Assembly (NCBI GenBank): GCA_037833965.1
Contig: AP031356.1
Span: 10,562,501-10,626,500, forward strand
Direction: 5' to 3'
Origin: Marchantia polymorpha subsp. ruderalis
Taxonomy: Eukaryota; Streptophyta; Marchantiopsida; Marchantiales; Marchantiaceae
Length of the DNA: 64,000 nucleotides
Shown here: piece by piece, positions 43,844-54,999 of the stretch
Numbering within the stretch: position 1 is the stretch's first letter
Layout of the letters: the number at the start of each line of letters is the position of its first letter
The notes under the pieces: generated by a model
What the model was told of the DNA's origin: nothing
Databases searched by the model: none
What the model saw: only the letters and a program-made list of their open reading frames with translations
Made by a program: the position numbers and the translations under genes

Positions 43844-44814
43844 GTTCCAGGCGTTTTGCCTGGGGTTCTTTCCCATCAGAAGTGCAGATCAGGAACCCAT
43901 TTCCTTTGCGTGTTTGTGTCCTTGAGTTCTGTCACCACGCACGAGGAGTTACAACTTAGCGTTCCGCATTTTGTAGCTGAAGGCCTTCGGCCGAATGTTC
44001 AGAGCTAGTACATGGGTTAGAGACTTGAGTAGTTCGGATCTGCACCTGCGGGTGACTGCCGATGCTCAGAGCCAGTGACTAGTTAGATACTTGAACAGTT
44101 TCGCCCCTACACCTTCGAGTGTTTCTTTCTGATTGTACTCCTTGGGATTTTTCCCCTGAATGCCAAAGTGAAGTTTTGCTACTTCGTGTAAGCCTTGGTT
44201 GTAAATTCAGGTTACGCTGCAGCAGGTGCCTTGAGGGTAACCCCTGTAGTATTTCTGGGAATGACAAGTGCCTGAGAATTCAAACTCTTCAATAGACTGT
44301 TGTTGTGTTACTGGAATGTTTCTCAGTGAGTCCTACAGTGCGGACCTGTGTTCTCTGCGCGTTTTGTGAGTTGAGAGTGTTGTTCACCGCGTAGGAGTGA
44401 CTTCGATCCGAAGTAGGCAGTCCAAACCGGGTTTCCTACACTAGCAGCAAGCTAGTGGAAGTGTTGTAAAAGCCGGAGTTGGAAGTCACTGCCCGCAGCT
44501 TTGCCGAGTGTGCTCGCGAGAGACTTTCCCCCTGAAATCTTGAAGTAGAGGTCCTAACGGATCTCTAGGTTGTGTTTCTGTAGTTTCAGGTGTGTGTGTG
44601 TGTGTGTGTGTTACGCTGCACTGTGCGACCTCCGAGTGCGCTCCGAGTGGACACTTGCAGTATTTCTGGGAGTGACAGTTGCCTGAGAATTCAAACTCCT
44701 CAATAGTCTGTTAAAACGTGACACTTTGTACCCTGTGTGTTCCTCTGTCCCTGTGGGTTCGACCTTTCTACCACTATATTGCAGTTTTAGCCTTTAGTGG
44801 GTTATTACACATCG

Positions 44815-45759
44815 TACTTCGCCGCGGCCATGGTCGCGCAGCGCCGAAGGCTTCTTTCTTGCCGACGCGCTAATCCCATCCGCTACTCGCATCACACTAC
44901 TACTCGCATCCATCCCGCACCGCCGAAGGCGTTCCGCCGCACGCGCTCCGCCGCAAGCGAACTCCTTCCGCCAAAGGCGTTGACCCCCAGCGCCGAAGTT
45001 GTCCGTCAGCGTAGCTCCCTCACGTTGTTCGTCGGCATAGGTGCATTGCCGTAGGCGCAGCGCCGAAGGCGGCTGTGCCGAAGGCGTTGACCGTGGTCAA
45101 CAAATTTTGTCTCGTCTGTCAATCTCTCTTGTCCCTCCGCAAGCGCTCTCGCCGCCAGAGTTCTGTCCCACCGAGGGCGCACCTTTTCGTTCCGCCGGAG
45201 CCGTTAAGCCGAAGGCGGACCGTACGGATTCGCTACCCCGTAGGTACTTACCTAATCTTGATGCGCTGGCGCCGTAGGCGCCGTACGAACTTCACCCCCG
45301 AAGGCGGATATTCCGCCGATGGCGAAGTGCCTACGCGCAGGCGAATTCCTTCCGCCGAAGGCATCCGTCTTCTCATCTTCTGATAGTCACAACTCCCTAA
45401 GTCCTCATCCGTTCCAAGCGTTCTTGGGCTCGTTAGAACAAGCGTGTTGAGCTCTTTTCAACGAGACCCTAACCAAGTCAAGGCGTTGCGAATTGCATAA
45501 GCTCTGAGGGATTCCCTAGTGCCGAAGGCGGTTTATGCTCCTTGCGCCGAAGGAGAACTCCTTCAGAATGATCGTTCAGGCTGGGGCGCCTGTTTTGGAC
45601 ATTGCGCCCAACTTCTGGATACTACGAGATCATACGAGACCCGCAATTATCCATCTTCACTCTATTTAAATGTACCGATCACCGTTTACACGGCTGCTGC
45701 GGTACTATTTTCCAAAATTGTTCTAATTTCCGCACAAAAACAAAAAGTGGGTTACCACA
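44815..45759 (-). mobile_element. L5' (part 2)
   Basis: Continuation of the duplicated short LTR to its terminus TGTGGTAACCCACTTTTTG (minus strand, at 45759). It matches 20574-21518. Confidence 0.88.
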
Positions 45760-45764
45760 ACCGT

Positions 45765-46370
45765 ACGGAGTTGCTACCCCCGAAGGCACTTACCTAATCT
45801 TGATGCGCTGACGCCGAAGGCGCCGTACGAAAAACTTCACTCTCAAAGGCGAACATCTAGGGCCGAAGGCGGATATTCCGCCGAATGCGAACTGCCTACG
45901 CCAAAGGCGAACTCCTTCCGCCGAAGGCGGATTTTCCGGCGGACTTACCGCCGAAGGCGAACGTCTTTGTATCTTCCGATAGTCACAACTCCCTGAATCC
46001 TCATCCGTTCCAAGCGTTCTTAGGCTCGTTAGAACAAGCGTGTCGAGATCTTTTCAACGAGACCCTAACCAAGTCAAGGCGTTGTGAATTGAAAAAGCTC
46101 TGAGGGATTTTCCTAGCGCAAAGGCGTACCGCCGAAGGCAGATTTTTTGCTCTGTGCCGAAGGAGATCTCCTTCAGAAGTGATTGTTCAGGTCGGGGCCC
46201 TTGCTCCTGACATTGCGCCCAACTCCGAGATACTACGAGATCATACGAGACCCTCGATTATCCATCTTCACTCTATTTAAATGTACCGATTACCATATAC
46301 ATGACTGTTGCGGTATTGTTTTCCAAAAATGTTTTAAATTTCGCACAAAAACAAAAAGTGGGTTACCACA
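45765..46370 (-). mobile_element. L4' (part 2), uninterrupted U3 5' end
   Basis: Counterpart of 21524-21747 plus 27145-27487 without L6, showing the native sequence across the L6 site. It ends at the LTR terminus at 46370. Confidence 0.85.
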
Positions 46371-47971
46371 TGTTTACTTCTTTTAGTTTAATTTGCCATT
46401 ATTAGCTAGTAGGCACAAGCTATTTGAGTAGTGTCTCGTTCTCTTGCTCTCGCCGCGCTGAGTTGTTAGGTGATGCGAGTCATGTGTGACGTTCATGCTG
46501 GAGTGTGTGAATCCTTAAGATCATGCATAGCGAGTACCTGGTCATGGGTTGATATAATCAATAGAGTGTGTGTGTCGTGCACTTAGGAATGTGTTAGATA
46601 GTGTATGTAGTATTTATATCTGCTTTACATAAGAAAAGAATGTGAGTCATACAATGCACCACAATCACTGTGTTCACGTGCGCTCGGTTGTTCTCTTGTG
46701 TGTGATGTGTGATGTGTTGAACAGGTTGCAGCAGGGCCAAACAGGATGTTCTCTTCTCTCATCTGTGTGATGTGTTGAATAGATTGCAGAAGGGCCGAAC
46801 AGGTTATTTTCTTGTGTGTTTTGTATGATCGGTTGAACAGGTTGGAGCGGGTCGTTAAAGCCAACAATATGGTATTTGAGCAAGAGTTAGAATGTTCTTG
46901 GCAGCGTCATGTCCAAGAAGTCGCATGGTGGTCTGTAGCGAACTCCTCCACGCCATGAGCGACACCACTTGTCCTCTCCTCCTCCATGCCGTGGCCGACA
47001 CTATGACAACAGCAGCCACATCGTTGTCCATTGCGCTGTCAAGGAGTCGTTGGAGACCGTCCAGTATCCGATGATGACCAAGACAAACTATCCTGAGTGA
47101 GAGCTCATGATAACCATCAACCTCCAGGCGCAAGTCTTGTGGGCAGCAATTGAGCCCGACGGCATGAAATACAATGAGGATCGGCTGGCGTTAGCAGCGA
47201 TCACTCGCTCAATCCCGTTGGATATGTTGTGCATCATTGGAAGAAAGCCCACTGCCAAGGAGAATTGGGAAGCGGTCAAGATCATGAGGATGGGCGTCAA
47301 CCACGTTCGCGAGTGCAATGCCTAGAAGCTGCGGCGCAACTTCAATAACATCACCTTCAAGAATTGAGAGTCCATCGACAAATTCTACATGTGCATCACC
47401 GGCCTTGTCAACAACCTGCGTCTCCTCGGCGAAACCATTGACGAGATCAAAGTAGTGCAAAAAATGTTGCAGGTCGTTCTCGAGCGATTTGATCAGGTCA
47501 AAATCTCCATCAAGACCCTACTCAACGTTGGGACGAAACTGTTGAGGAGGTGACGGAGCAACTGCGCGCCGTCTAGTAGAGACATGAGGCGTGGAGGCTA
47601 ATTGCGGAGATGGACTCGCGGCTGCTCCTCTTCATTAAGGAAGAGGAAATGATCTGTCGCGTGCATTGACGGGAGAAGGAGGCCGTGCGCAGTAGTGGCG
47701 GCGGCTACGGCAGCAGTTCTGGGAGTTCGCGCCTCGACTTGTCATAACCGAGTCGTGCGCGTGAGGAGTGAGGCACGCCGCAAGACCACTAAGGAGGACC
47801 AATGCCGGTAATGCAAGAAATATGGGCACTAGGAGCGAGATTGCAGAAAGAAGAAGCGGGAGGAGGCGGCGAACTTGGTCCAGGCACAAGAAGACGGAGA
47901 GTACAAACTAGCCCTCATGATGGCCCATGTGGCATAGATCACCTCATCTGCGCATGATGAGGTGATCAATT
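46371..47971 (+). mobile_element. copia fragment, duplicated copy
   Basis: Matches 27488-29090: LTR, primer-site-like TGGTATTTGAGC and gag remnant, with a small number of differences. Element EM is inserted at its right edge, 4 bp beyond the 12-bp inverted repeat. Broken. Confidence 0.85.
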
Positions 47972-50900
47972 TGTAATAACCCACCAAAGGCTAAAACTGC
48001 AGTATGGTGGTAAAAAGATCGAACCCACAGGGACAGAGGCAACACAAAGAGTAAAAGTGTCACGTTTAACAGACTTTTGTAGAGTTTGAATTCTAGGCGA
48101 CTGTCACTCCCAGAAATACTGCAGTGCTCGACTCGGAGGCTCGACTCGGAGGAGGATCTCAACTCGGAGGATGCTCGGAGGATGCACGGTACAGCGTGGT
48201 CACTCAACACACACACACACACACACACACATGAAACTGGCAAAAAGCACAACTCGGAGGTCGGTCAGGACCTCCGCTTCGGATTTCAGGAGGAAAGTGT
48301 CTCACAAGTTCACTCAGAGGTTCTGCAGGTAGTGCCTCCCACTCCGGCTTTTACTGCCCTTCCGCCAGGAACTAGCGGGGGTACCCGGACTGGACTTCCC
48401 ACTTCGGAACGAAGCCTCTACATACGCCGTGGACGTCACCCTCGACTATCACACCAAACGCAGGGAGTGCAGACCCGACTGAGAACTTACTGAAAACACG
48501 ATCCAGTAACACACACACAACCTGAATTACAAACCAAGGTTTACACGAAGTAATGAAACTTCACATTGGCATTCAGGGGAAACTTCCCGTAGGAGTACAA
48601 TCAAGATATGTCACTCGAAGGAGTAAGGGGGAACTGTTCAAGTATCTAACTCGTAGCCGGCTCTGAGCATCAGAAATCACCCGCAGGTGCAGATCCGCAC
48701 TACTCAAGTCTCTAACCGGGTACTAGCTCTGAACATTCAGCCGAAGGCCTTCAACTACAACATACGGTAACTTCGCTATGCTGCAGCTTCTCTACGTGGT
48801 GCCAGGACCAAATGCACAAACACGCCAAGAGAGTGAGTTCCTGATCTGCACTTCCGAAACTGGAAGAGTCCCAAGGCAAAACGCCTTGATCTACTTTATA
48901 CTTTCAAAAGATCCTAACTAGCACTACGCTATCCTATCTACCACTCGCAGCATCTGCGCGAAACCAAACTACTCTACTGCACTCAGCAGATCCGGTGCTG
49001 CGCCTCCTGCGCGCCGGACTGCTCCGCTTACTATCTCTACCTTGCCAGTCTTCCGACCGGCTGCGTAACCCCAGGCGTCGGAGCGCTGTGGTGACTTCCG
49101 ACTGCAAGTGCGCCATAGTGTCGCGCGCACCCGACAAGAAGGTTTCTAATTTTCTTGCCACTCGCCGCCGACTCCGACTGTCACCCTCCGTCAATGCCGC
49201 CGCCCGAAGCTCGAACTCCCGGAGTGTAATCCTCTCTTGAGCTGCCACCTCCCAATGGGCGTATCCTTTTAGACAACGAGTCACCTGTGCCGCCAACTCT
49301 CCTCGCGCCCTGCAGCTGCTCTCCACCTCGGCCAGCTGCATTTCTAAACCCGCACGTTGTGCCCTCAAATCCGAGCACTCGGATTGCAAGTTGCACAACA
49401 ACTCCTCATCCTCCTTGCGGGCTCTTTGACTTTCTTCTAAGGCGCGCGTCTGGCGCGCAAGCTCGGCTGCTAGGACTTGGTTCTGTCTCCGCTCCTCCTG
49501 CAATTCCGACTCGATCTTTGCCCGTATTAGTTCGGCATCCGCCTGACTTTTCGTCGCCGCATCCTGCACCTGCTGCTGCAAGGCTTGGTATAGCTTCTGG
49601 GTGACCGCCAGGTGTTGTCGGAGGGCGGTGTTCCTATCCACATATACTCCGCACCTAGAGGCCCACTTTGCCACCTTGCTCCTCGTCCTTCTCCTGATAG
49701 TCTCCACATAAGACTGCGGTTTTAAAGCACTTGCGTATTTGGATGTCTTGCGATCCAGATATCGCAGGAGTGGAACTATCTGTTCGCACAGCACCCCTGT
49801 TGGCGTTTTCTGCACCGAATCCGCTTCTTGCTCTTCCGAGCTCGTTTCATCCTCAGTCTCGAGGATTTCAGTCGCCACCGAATCCCTTGGCGACTCCCTG
49901 GAACTGTGGCGCGCAGCAGCTTCCGCTGCGACTGCTGCTCCACTGCCTGCTAAAATATCCAGGGCAGTGGGAGATCCCACTGCTTGAGCCCCTGTTCCGG
50001 CTCGATCTTCGGTTTGTGAAGGGGTCGACGCCGCAGTGACTTTTGTCACTCTTGCACCGCCCGCTTCTGCTGCCTGTCCTTCCGGCGCAATCTGCGCGGA
50101 AGGTGTCCTTGCTGAAGGTGCGTCCGCCGAAGGCGTCCGCACACTGGTCGTTGGCCCCATCCGTCTCGCAGTCGGCGAATCCGGCTGACTCTCTGTCGTC
50201 CGACTCGCAGTCGGCCGACCAGCAGTTGTCCGATTGGGAGTCGGATATACCCTGCGCGTCTTGACTCCACTTGGCCTGCTTGCTGGTGGCGTTCTTCCAG
50301 AAGTGCCTTCCGCCGAAGACGACCCTTTGAGGATTGTTGGCTCGTCAGCCAAACTCTCTTCTGCTTCCGGCCTGCTGTCCGGTTCAACGCGCCGTTCAGT
50401 TGGCCTTCCTTCCGCTTGTCGGACTTCAGTCATCCGACTCGCAGTCGGCCGACTGTCAGTCCGTCCATCTCCTCCCGAAGGCCGTGGTGCCTTCTGAGCA
50501 GAGGTATCTGCCGTCTTCCCTAGGATCTGCGCGATTATCTCTTCCTGTGTGGGATTCCGCCGGGTCGGAGTTCGCCCGGTCTCCTCAGTAACAGTTGGCA
50601 TTTTGCGTGCCCTCTGTTTTGGTCGACTGTGAGGCTCGGGGGTGGGCCGACCACGAGTCGGCGCAGCTGGCACTTCCGGCTGCCTGTCCTCAGGTCTCTC
50701 ATCCCACTTCCGCTTTCGCGGAATGCGCTCACTTCGACGTTCTTCTGCTGCTCTTGCTGGAGCCGGAGCCGGAGGCGTACTAGCAGGTTCCTCGTCCGGA
50801 TCCGTGTCTACTTCGGCCTCCCTTGAATATCTACCTGGATAAGTCCGGGTCAGCTGTGGAAACCGTGTTTTCTCAGCATTTGTCAAACATCCCATCGCCC

Positions 50901-52843
50901 GGTAAAACACGATTAAGTAAGGCGATAGATGATTGAGGGTTCCTCCCTTCTCTTCTTGCGCATGTTGGCGCGTCACCTTCCACAGGAGCCGTGCCCAATG
51001 CACCGGAGCTCCTGACAACACTAGCTCCACAAACTCTACCTGCCAACCATGCATGTAAGCGGTCTTGGTCGGCTGCAATATCTGCAGCAATGCCGTCGCG
51101 ACATTTCTCCGCAATCGATCCTTGTAATCCCGTGTCCGGAAACCGTTCTTGGGATGTCTGGCCACTTTGAAGAGCTCATTGTAAGAGACTTCTTCCTCCT
51201 GGGACACCTTCACGCTGTCGGCCTCGAAGAGGAGATCCCCTTCCTCGCCGGCACACCTGCCCAACACCTGCTCCCAATTGCAAATGTCCCATCTCTCTGG
51301 GTGTGGGCGAAATCCGCGAGAAGGCTTGTGTCTCTCCTGCAGATACTCGCGCACCATCTCCGGACATGTCCAATTCCACCCCCATAGGAGAAAATCGAGC
51401 TTCAGCCTCAACAGCACATCTTGAAATGCGCGTAGACCGATCTGCGGCACCCTGAGTGGAGACACTCGCAGCTGGGGAACCTTCGACATTGCGTTGCCTG
51501 CACACACAAACGTTCTCCCTTTCGCTCGCTCTCTCACAATCGCCACTGCGCGTCGGCCACTCAAGCACTGACTGCTCACTCTCTCTGCGCTCGTCCAAGA
51601 TCGCTACTCACAATTCTTTCAAGGTCCGCCAAGATCCTTGCGCAACTCGTCTCCGCACTCTCTACTCTCACTGCAGGTCGCTCCGCCCTTGCGCGTAATC
51701 TTGGAAACTGGAAATCGCAAAGTCAAGAATGAGGGAATGAGACTGGAGCACAGTCTTTTCTTCTCCGATTTCAAGAACGTCCAACGTTCTTACTGGTTGC
51801 AACGTACGCAGCCGGCTATACGGCTTAACGGTTCGCCCTTTGCATGCGCGAATTCACGTCTCCGCACTGCGCGCATTCGCATGCTTAAACGTTGAATTCT
51901 CCCGCCGCCGCCACCTTCCGGACTCGAGTCCGCTGCAGGGTGTACGTCGGCCCTGTTGTCTTTTCCTAACCCGTCCCTCACCGGAGGCGTGTCGCCGCTG
52001 GTGCGTTCATCATCCGTCGGCGCCTTGCTGGAGGCGCACATCCAGCCGGAGCGAATTACGCCGGCGCAGTCGTACCGCCTATTTTGTCCTTTATGCCTCG
52101 TCCGTTGCTGCCGGCGCATACCTGCCAGCGCAACTCATGCCAGCGCATCCGGCCGTCAGCGCCACGTCGGAGGCGTACATCCGACCGGCGCTTTCCTTCC
52201 ATGGACAGCCGCCAAAGGCGCTTCCGACTCTGAGTTGGTTTCCTCCTATGAGCGCGTGATTCCGCCGAAGGCGCATCGCCGAGGGCGTACGGGAATCCTT
52301 TCCGGCTGTGAACCCTAGCGCGAACGGCGCATGTCCGGCTACGAGTTTTCCGACGCTCATAACTTCTCCATTCCTGATCCATCTCCGACGCTCTTGGACT
52401 CGTTAGAACGAGCGTCCCGAGCTCTTTGTAATGCAACTTCAACCAACTGGATCTACCGTGTATCCCGATTGTTATGAAGGTTTCCCCTTTCCGCGCTAGC
52501 GGCGCTTCGCCGAAGGCGCACTCATGGTCGGACGCCTTTAGAGGTCCGGGCCCTTCTCCTGACGTCTTTAGCAAAACCTCCTCCTGAGGTGTCTGCGCCG
52601 GAAGTGTAGCTTCCTTATGCGCTGGAGGCGCGTGAGTAGAGACACCTCAAAAAGGAGCTTTTGCCGAAGGCGTCGAAGACGTTGGCGTTGGTACATCCGA
52701 CTACGTGATTCTTTGTGCCCTCGTGACGATCTCATCAATCCACTCTATTTAGCGTACCCTTCTCTAGCTACAAACACTGCTTTGGTACTAGTTTTCTAAA
52801 ATTGTTTAAATTCTGCAAAAAAAACAAAAAGTGTGTTACCACA
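47972..52843 (-). mobile_element. 3' LTR of EM (subfamily 2)
   Basis: Starts TGTGGTAACACACTTTTTG (52843) and ends GTGGGTTATTACA (47972). TATA box TACTTTATA (plus-strand reading) at 48892-48900. Close to L3 along its whole length (roughly 98% by eye), including the inverted repeat after TATA. Confidence 0.93.
48934..51489 (-). CDS. U3-encoded protein in the EM 3' LTR (subfamily 2)
   Basis: Open from the conserved ATG at 51489 (MSKVPQLRVSPLRVPQIG) for about 850 codons, and open upstream to 51579. Parts are as in L3: N-terminal domain with LDFLLWGWNWTCPEMVREY, basic motifs PRKRKW and RPKQRARKM, a Ser/Pro/Arg linker, an acidic stretch near TEDETSSEEQE, coiled coil and C-terminal block. It lies downstream of pol in transcript order, in the place where other plant Ty3 lineages carry an env-like or extra ORF, but here within U3. 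Confidence 0.8.
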   Translation of the reverse strand: MSKVPQLRVSPLRVPQIGLRAFQDVLLRLKLDFLLWGWNWTCPEMVREYLQERHKPSRGFRPHPERWDICNWEQVLGRCAGEEGDLLFEADSVKVSQEEEVSYNELFKVARHPKNGFRTRDYKDRLRRNVATALLQILQPTKTAYMHGWQVEFVELVLSGAPVHWARLLWKVTRQHAQEEKGGTLNHLSPYLIVFYRAMGCLTNAEKTRFPQLTRTYPGRYSREAEVDTDPDEEPASTPPAPAPARAAEERRSERIPRKRKWDERPEDRQPEVPAAPTRGRPTPEPHSRPKQRARKMPTVTEETGRTPTRRNPTQEEIIAQILGKTADTSAQKAPRPSGGDGRTDSRPTASRMTEVRQAEGRPTERRVEPDSRPEAEESLADEPTILKGSSSAEGTSGRTPPASRPSGVKTRRVYPTPNRTTAGRPTASRTTESQPDSPTARRMGPTTSVRTPSADAPSARTPSAQIAPEGQAAEAGGARVTKVTAASTPSQTEDRAGTGAQAVGSPTALDILAGSGAAVAAEAAARHSSRESPRDSVATEILETEDETSSEEQEADSVQKTPTGVLCEQIVPLLRYLDRKTSKYASALKPQSYVETIRRRTRSKVAKWASRCGVYVDRNTALRQHLAVTQKLYQALQQQVQDAATKSQADAELIRAKIESELQEERRQNQVLAAELARQTRALEESQRARKEDEELLCNLQSECSDLRAQRAGLEMQLAEVESSCRARGELAAQVTRCLKGYAHWEVAAQERITLREFELRAAALTEGDSRSRRRVARKLETFLSGARDTMAHLQSEVTTALRRLGLRSRSEDWQGRDSKRSSPARRRRSTGSAECSRVVWFRADAASGR

Positions 52844-52858
52844 TGCCCCCCTCCTCAA
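52844..52858 (-). other. polypurine tract of EM
   Basis: Minus strand GAGGAGGGGGGCA directly before the LTR start TGTGGTAAC. It primes plus-strand DNA synthesis and fixes the LTR boundary. Confidence 0.85.
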
Positions 52859-52880
52859 TTGTGAGCGCCCACGCGAACAT

Positions 52881-53503
52881 TTACACGTGGTATTTCTTCA
52901 GACGCCATCCGTTCACGCGAGTGCCTAACCATTCTTCCGTCAGTTCTGCGAGTTGGATGGATCCATTTGGGAAAACTTCTATCACTTTGTAAGGTCCCAT
53001 CCACCTCAAGTGGAGCTTGCCTGGAAATCTAGCATGTCTGCTATCGTATAGCAGAGCCAAGTCGCCCTTCTCCAGCAGTACTAGTTTGAGTCTTCGATCG
53101 TACTTCTCCTTCCGCCTGAGTTGTAATTGCTTTGTTCGATCTTCGGCCTCTTGACGTCTTTCCTCCAATGCCATTACCTCTTGCAGTCGATATGCCTGAC
53201 TTTCCTCCGCGTCCAGCCTTCTCTGATCTAAGGTCCTCTTGGTAGGTATCTCGAATTCGATGGGTAAAATCGGATGCTGCCCATAAACTAGAAAGTAAGG
53301 TGTTTGCCTGGTGGTGACTTTTTCTGCCGTTCTATATGCCCATAAGGCGGCCGGTAGCTTGGTGTCCCAGTCATGAGCATGATTTACAGTCACCTTGAGG
53401 AGTATCTTACAGAGTAATCCATTGGACTTCTCTGTCAGACCATTTGCCTTGGGATTGTATGGAGTAGTCTTCCGATGCTTAATCTGGAAGTGCCGCGTCA
53501 AAC
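52881..53503 (-). CDS. EM pol, integrase C-terminal part (partial)
   Basis: The end of the integrase core, including the catalytic Glu context (NPKANGLTEKSNG), then the C-terminal domain with a GPY motif (LHLRWMGPYKVIEVF) and the end GWRLKKYHV. It stops about 37 bp before the LTR, leaving no room for another gene before U3. Cut upstream by the insertion of E9 at 53504. Confidence 0.9.
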
Positions 53504-54747
53504 TGTGGTACCCCACTTTTGGCAATTTTGAGGAAATTAAAACATTTTTGGAAAACTATACCCTGGCAGCATTGTAAATAGCCTTCGGTACATCAAAACG
53601 GAGTGAATCCGGAAGATCGCGGGGATTCTCGAGGGATCTTGTAGAATCTGGGATTTGGGGTGCAGCAGTAAGGACAGGCACCACTCTCCCTGCGAGCTCT
53701 GCAGTTAGGACCCCTACGTCGCAAGGCGCAAAACCCGCCTTCGGAGGTTGCGTCCGCGGCTGTAGGGAAACGCTCCATAATTAGTTCAACCCTCGGGCGC
53801 CTTGACCAAGTTAGGGTCCCGTTGGAAAGAGCTCGACGCACTAATTCCAACGAGCCCAAGAACGCCTGGAACGGATGAGGACTTAGGGAGTTATCACTAT
53901 TGGAAGAAACGGAGGCGGTCGCCTACGGCGGAAGGAGTTCGCCACCGGCGCGAATTCCGCCTACGCGGAAGGGGGAATCAAGTTTTGTCCTATGCGCGGA
54001 CGAAGGCGTTCGCCTGTGCTCAGGCGAAGTAGGGTTAGGAGAGGCGCGAAGTCCGCCTACGCACAGGCGCTCGCCTGTGCACAGGCGCTTCGGCGTCGGC
54101 GGAAAATCCGCCTTGGGCCCTAGAAATGCGCCTTGTGAGGTAGAAAGTGTACGGCGCCTACCGCGCCAGCGCAGCGCCACGTACGGCGGAAGAGCCGCCA
54201 GAGTAATCAAATCGGTACGGACCATGCGGACGGCACGGGTGGGTGCGCTCTTGGACGGACGGAGTTGCGGCGGCGGAAGCGCCGACGGAGAGACAAGGAA
54301 CGGAAAGACTGGACGGAGACGGCTGACCACGGTCAACGCCTTCCGCGCCAGCGCGACGCCGCGCACGGAACTCACCTGTGCACAGGTCGCCTATGCACAG
54401 GAGGATGTTCAAGTTCCGCGCCGGCGGAGCATCCGCCGAGGAGTCTGCCTGCGCACAGGCAGGAGTTGAACTTTTGTCCGACATGCGGACACACGCGTCA
54501 AGGCAGAGGGGGATTGGCCGAGGGGCGGTACGAACAAGTGTACCGCGCAAGGCGGAAAACTCGCCTTCGGCGCTATGCCCCCATGTCCGCGGGGTAACAC
54601 GCTCGCGGAGTTCAAATCCGCCAATTCGAGCGTGAGAGTTTAATCGACGGCGGCGGAGCGTGAAGCCGCGCGTGAGAGCGAAGACCGTTCCAGCGTACAG
54701 CCGGCGCGGCCATCAAGTGAGACGTTCTTCACGAGCAAGAGCCGACC

Positions 54748-54999
54748 ATGACCTTCGACCGAGCGGCGGAGAACGTCCCATTCTTGAATTCGCGATTCCA
54801 ATCTCTTGTGCGCGCTGCGCGCATCCATCTGCTGGCTGCGGAACATTCTCGACGTTGTCGCAGAGGAGATTTCTTGTTGATTGAGGGAGAAGTGAATGCG
54901 CGTGATTTGGAATTGAGGGCGATTAGAGTTTGCCGAGAGAGAAAGAAGCTCGGGCGGTGCGGAAGTAGAATGAGCGGGCGAACGAACCCCAGGAACGCA
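54748..54999 (+). other. in-frame N-terminal extension of the U3 protein
   Basis: Open in E9, L7 and L8 from an ATG with the context GACCATGACC. The core FLNxRFQxLVRAARxHLLA is shared with subfamily 3 copies (L2, L5), which supports real translation; subfamily 2 lacks it. Confidence 0.45.

Larger units (their letters stand above)
39399..44809 (+). mobile_element. L8: solo LTR, subfamily 1
   Basis: A 5411-bp LTR from TGTGGTACCCCACTTTTGG to GTGGGTTATTACA with the perfect duplication CATCG at 39394-39398 and 44810-44814. The empty site is preserved in copy 1 (CATCG once, 20569-20573). No internal region is present. TATA box at 43835-43843. Confidence 0.95.
37777..47971. repeat. segmental duplication, copy 2
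   Basis: Counterpart of 18952-29092. It consists of L4' (37777-38006, 45765-46370), L5' (38007-39398, 44815-45759) and the copia piece (46371-47971). It lacks L6 (empty site at 46023-46027) but carries L8. The right end is cut by element EM, so the true right edge lies beyond EM and E9, outside the window. Confidence 0.88.
47972..53503 (-). mobile_element. EM: OTA-type Ty3/gypsy element, 3' part with ORF-bearing 3' LTR
   Basis: Reading the minus strand downward: integrase C-terminus (53503-52881), polypurine tract (52858-52844), then a 4872-bp LTR (52843-47972) with an ORF in U3. This order proves that the ORF belongs to the LTR. The 5' part of EM lies beyond element E9, which is inserted in its integrase region, and outside the window. 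The LTR is nearly the same as solo LTR L3. Confidence 0.93.
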
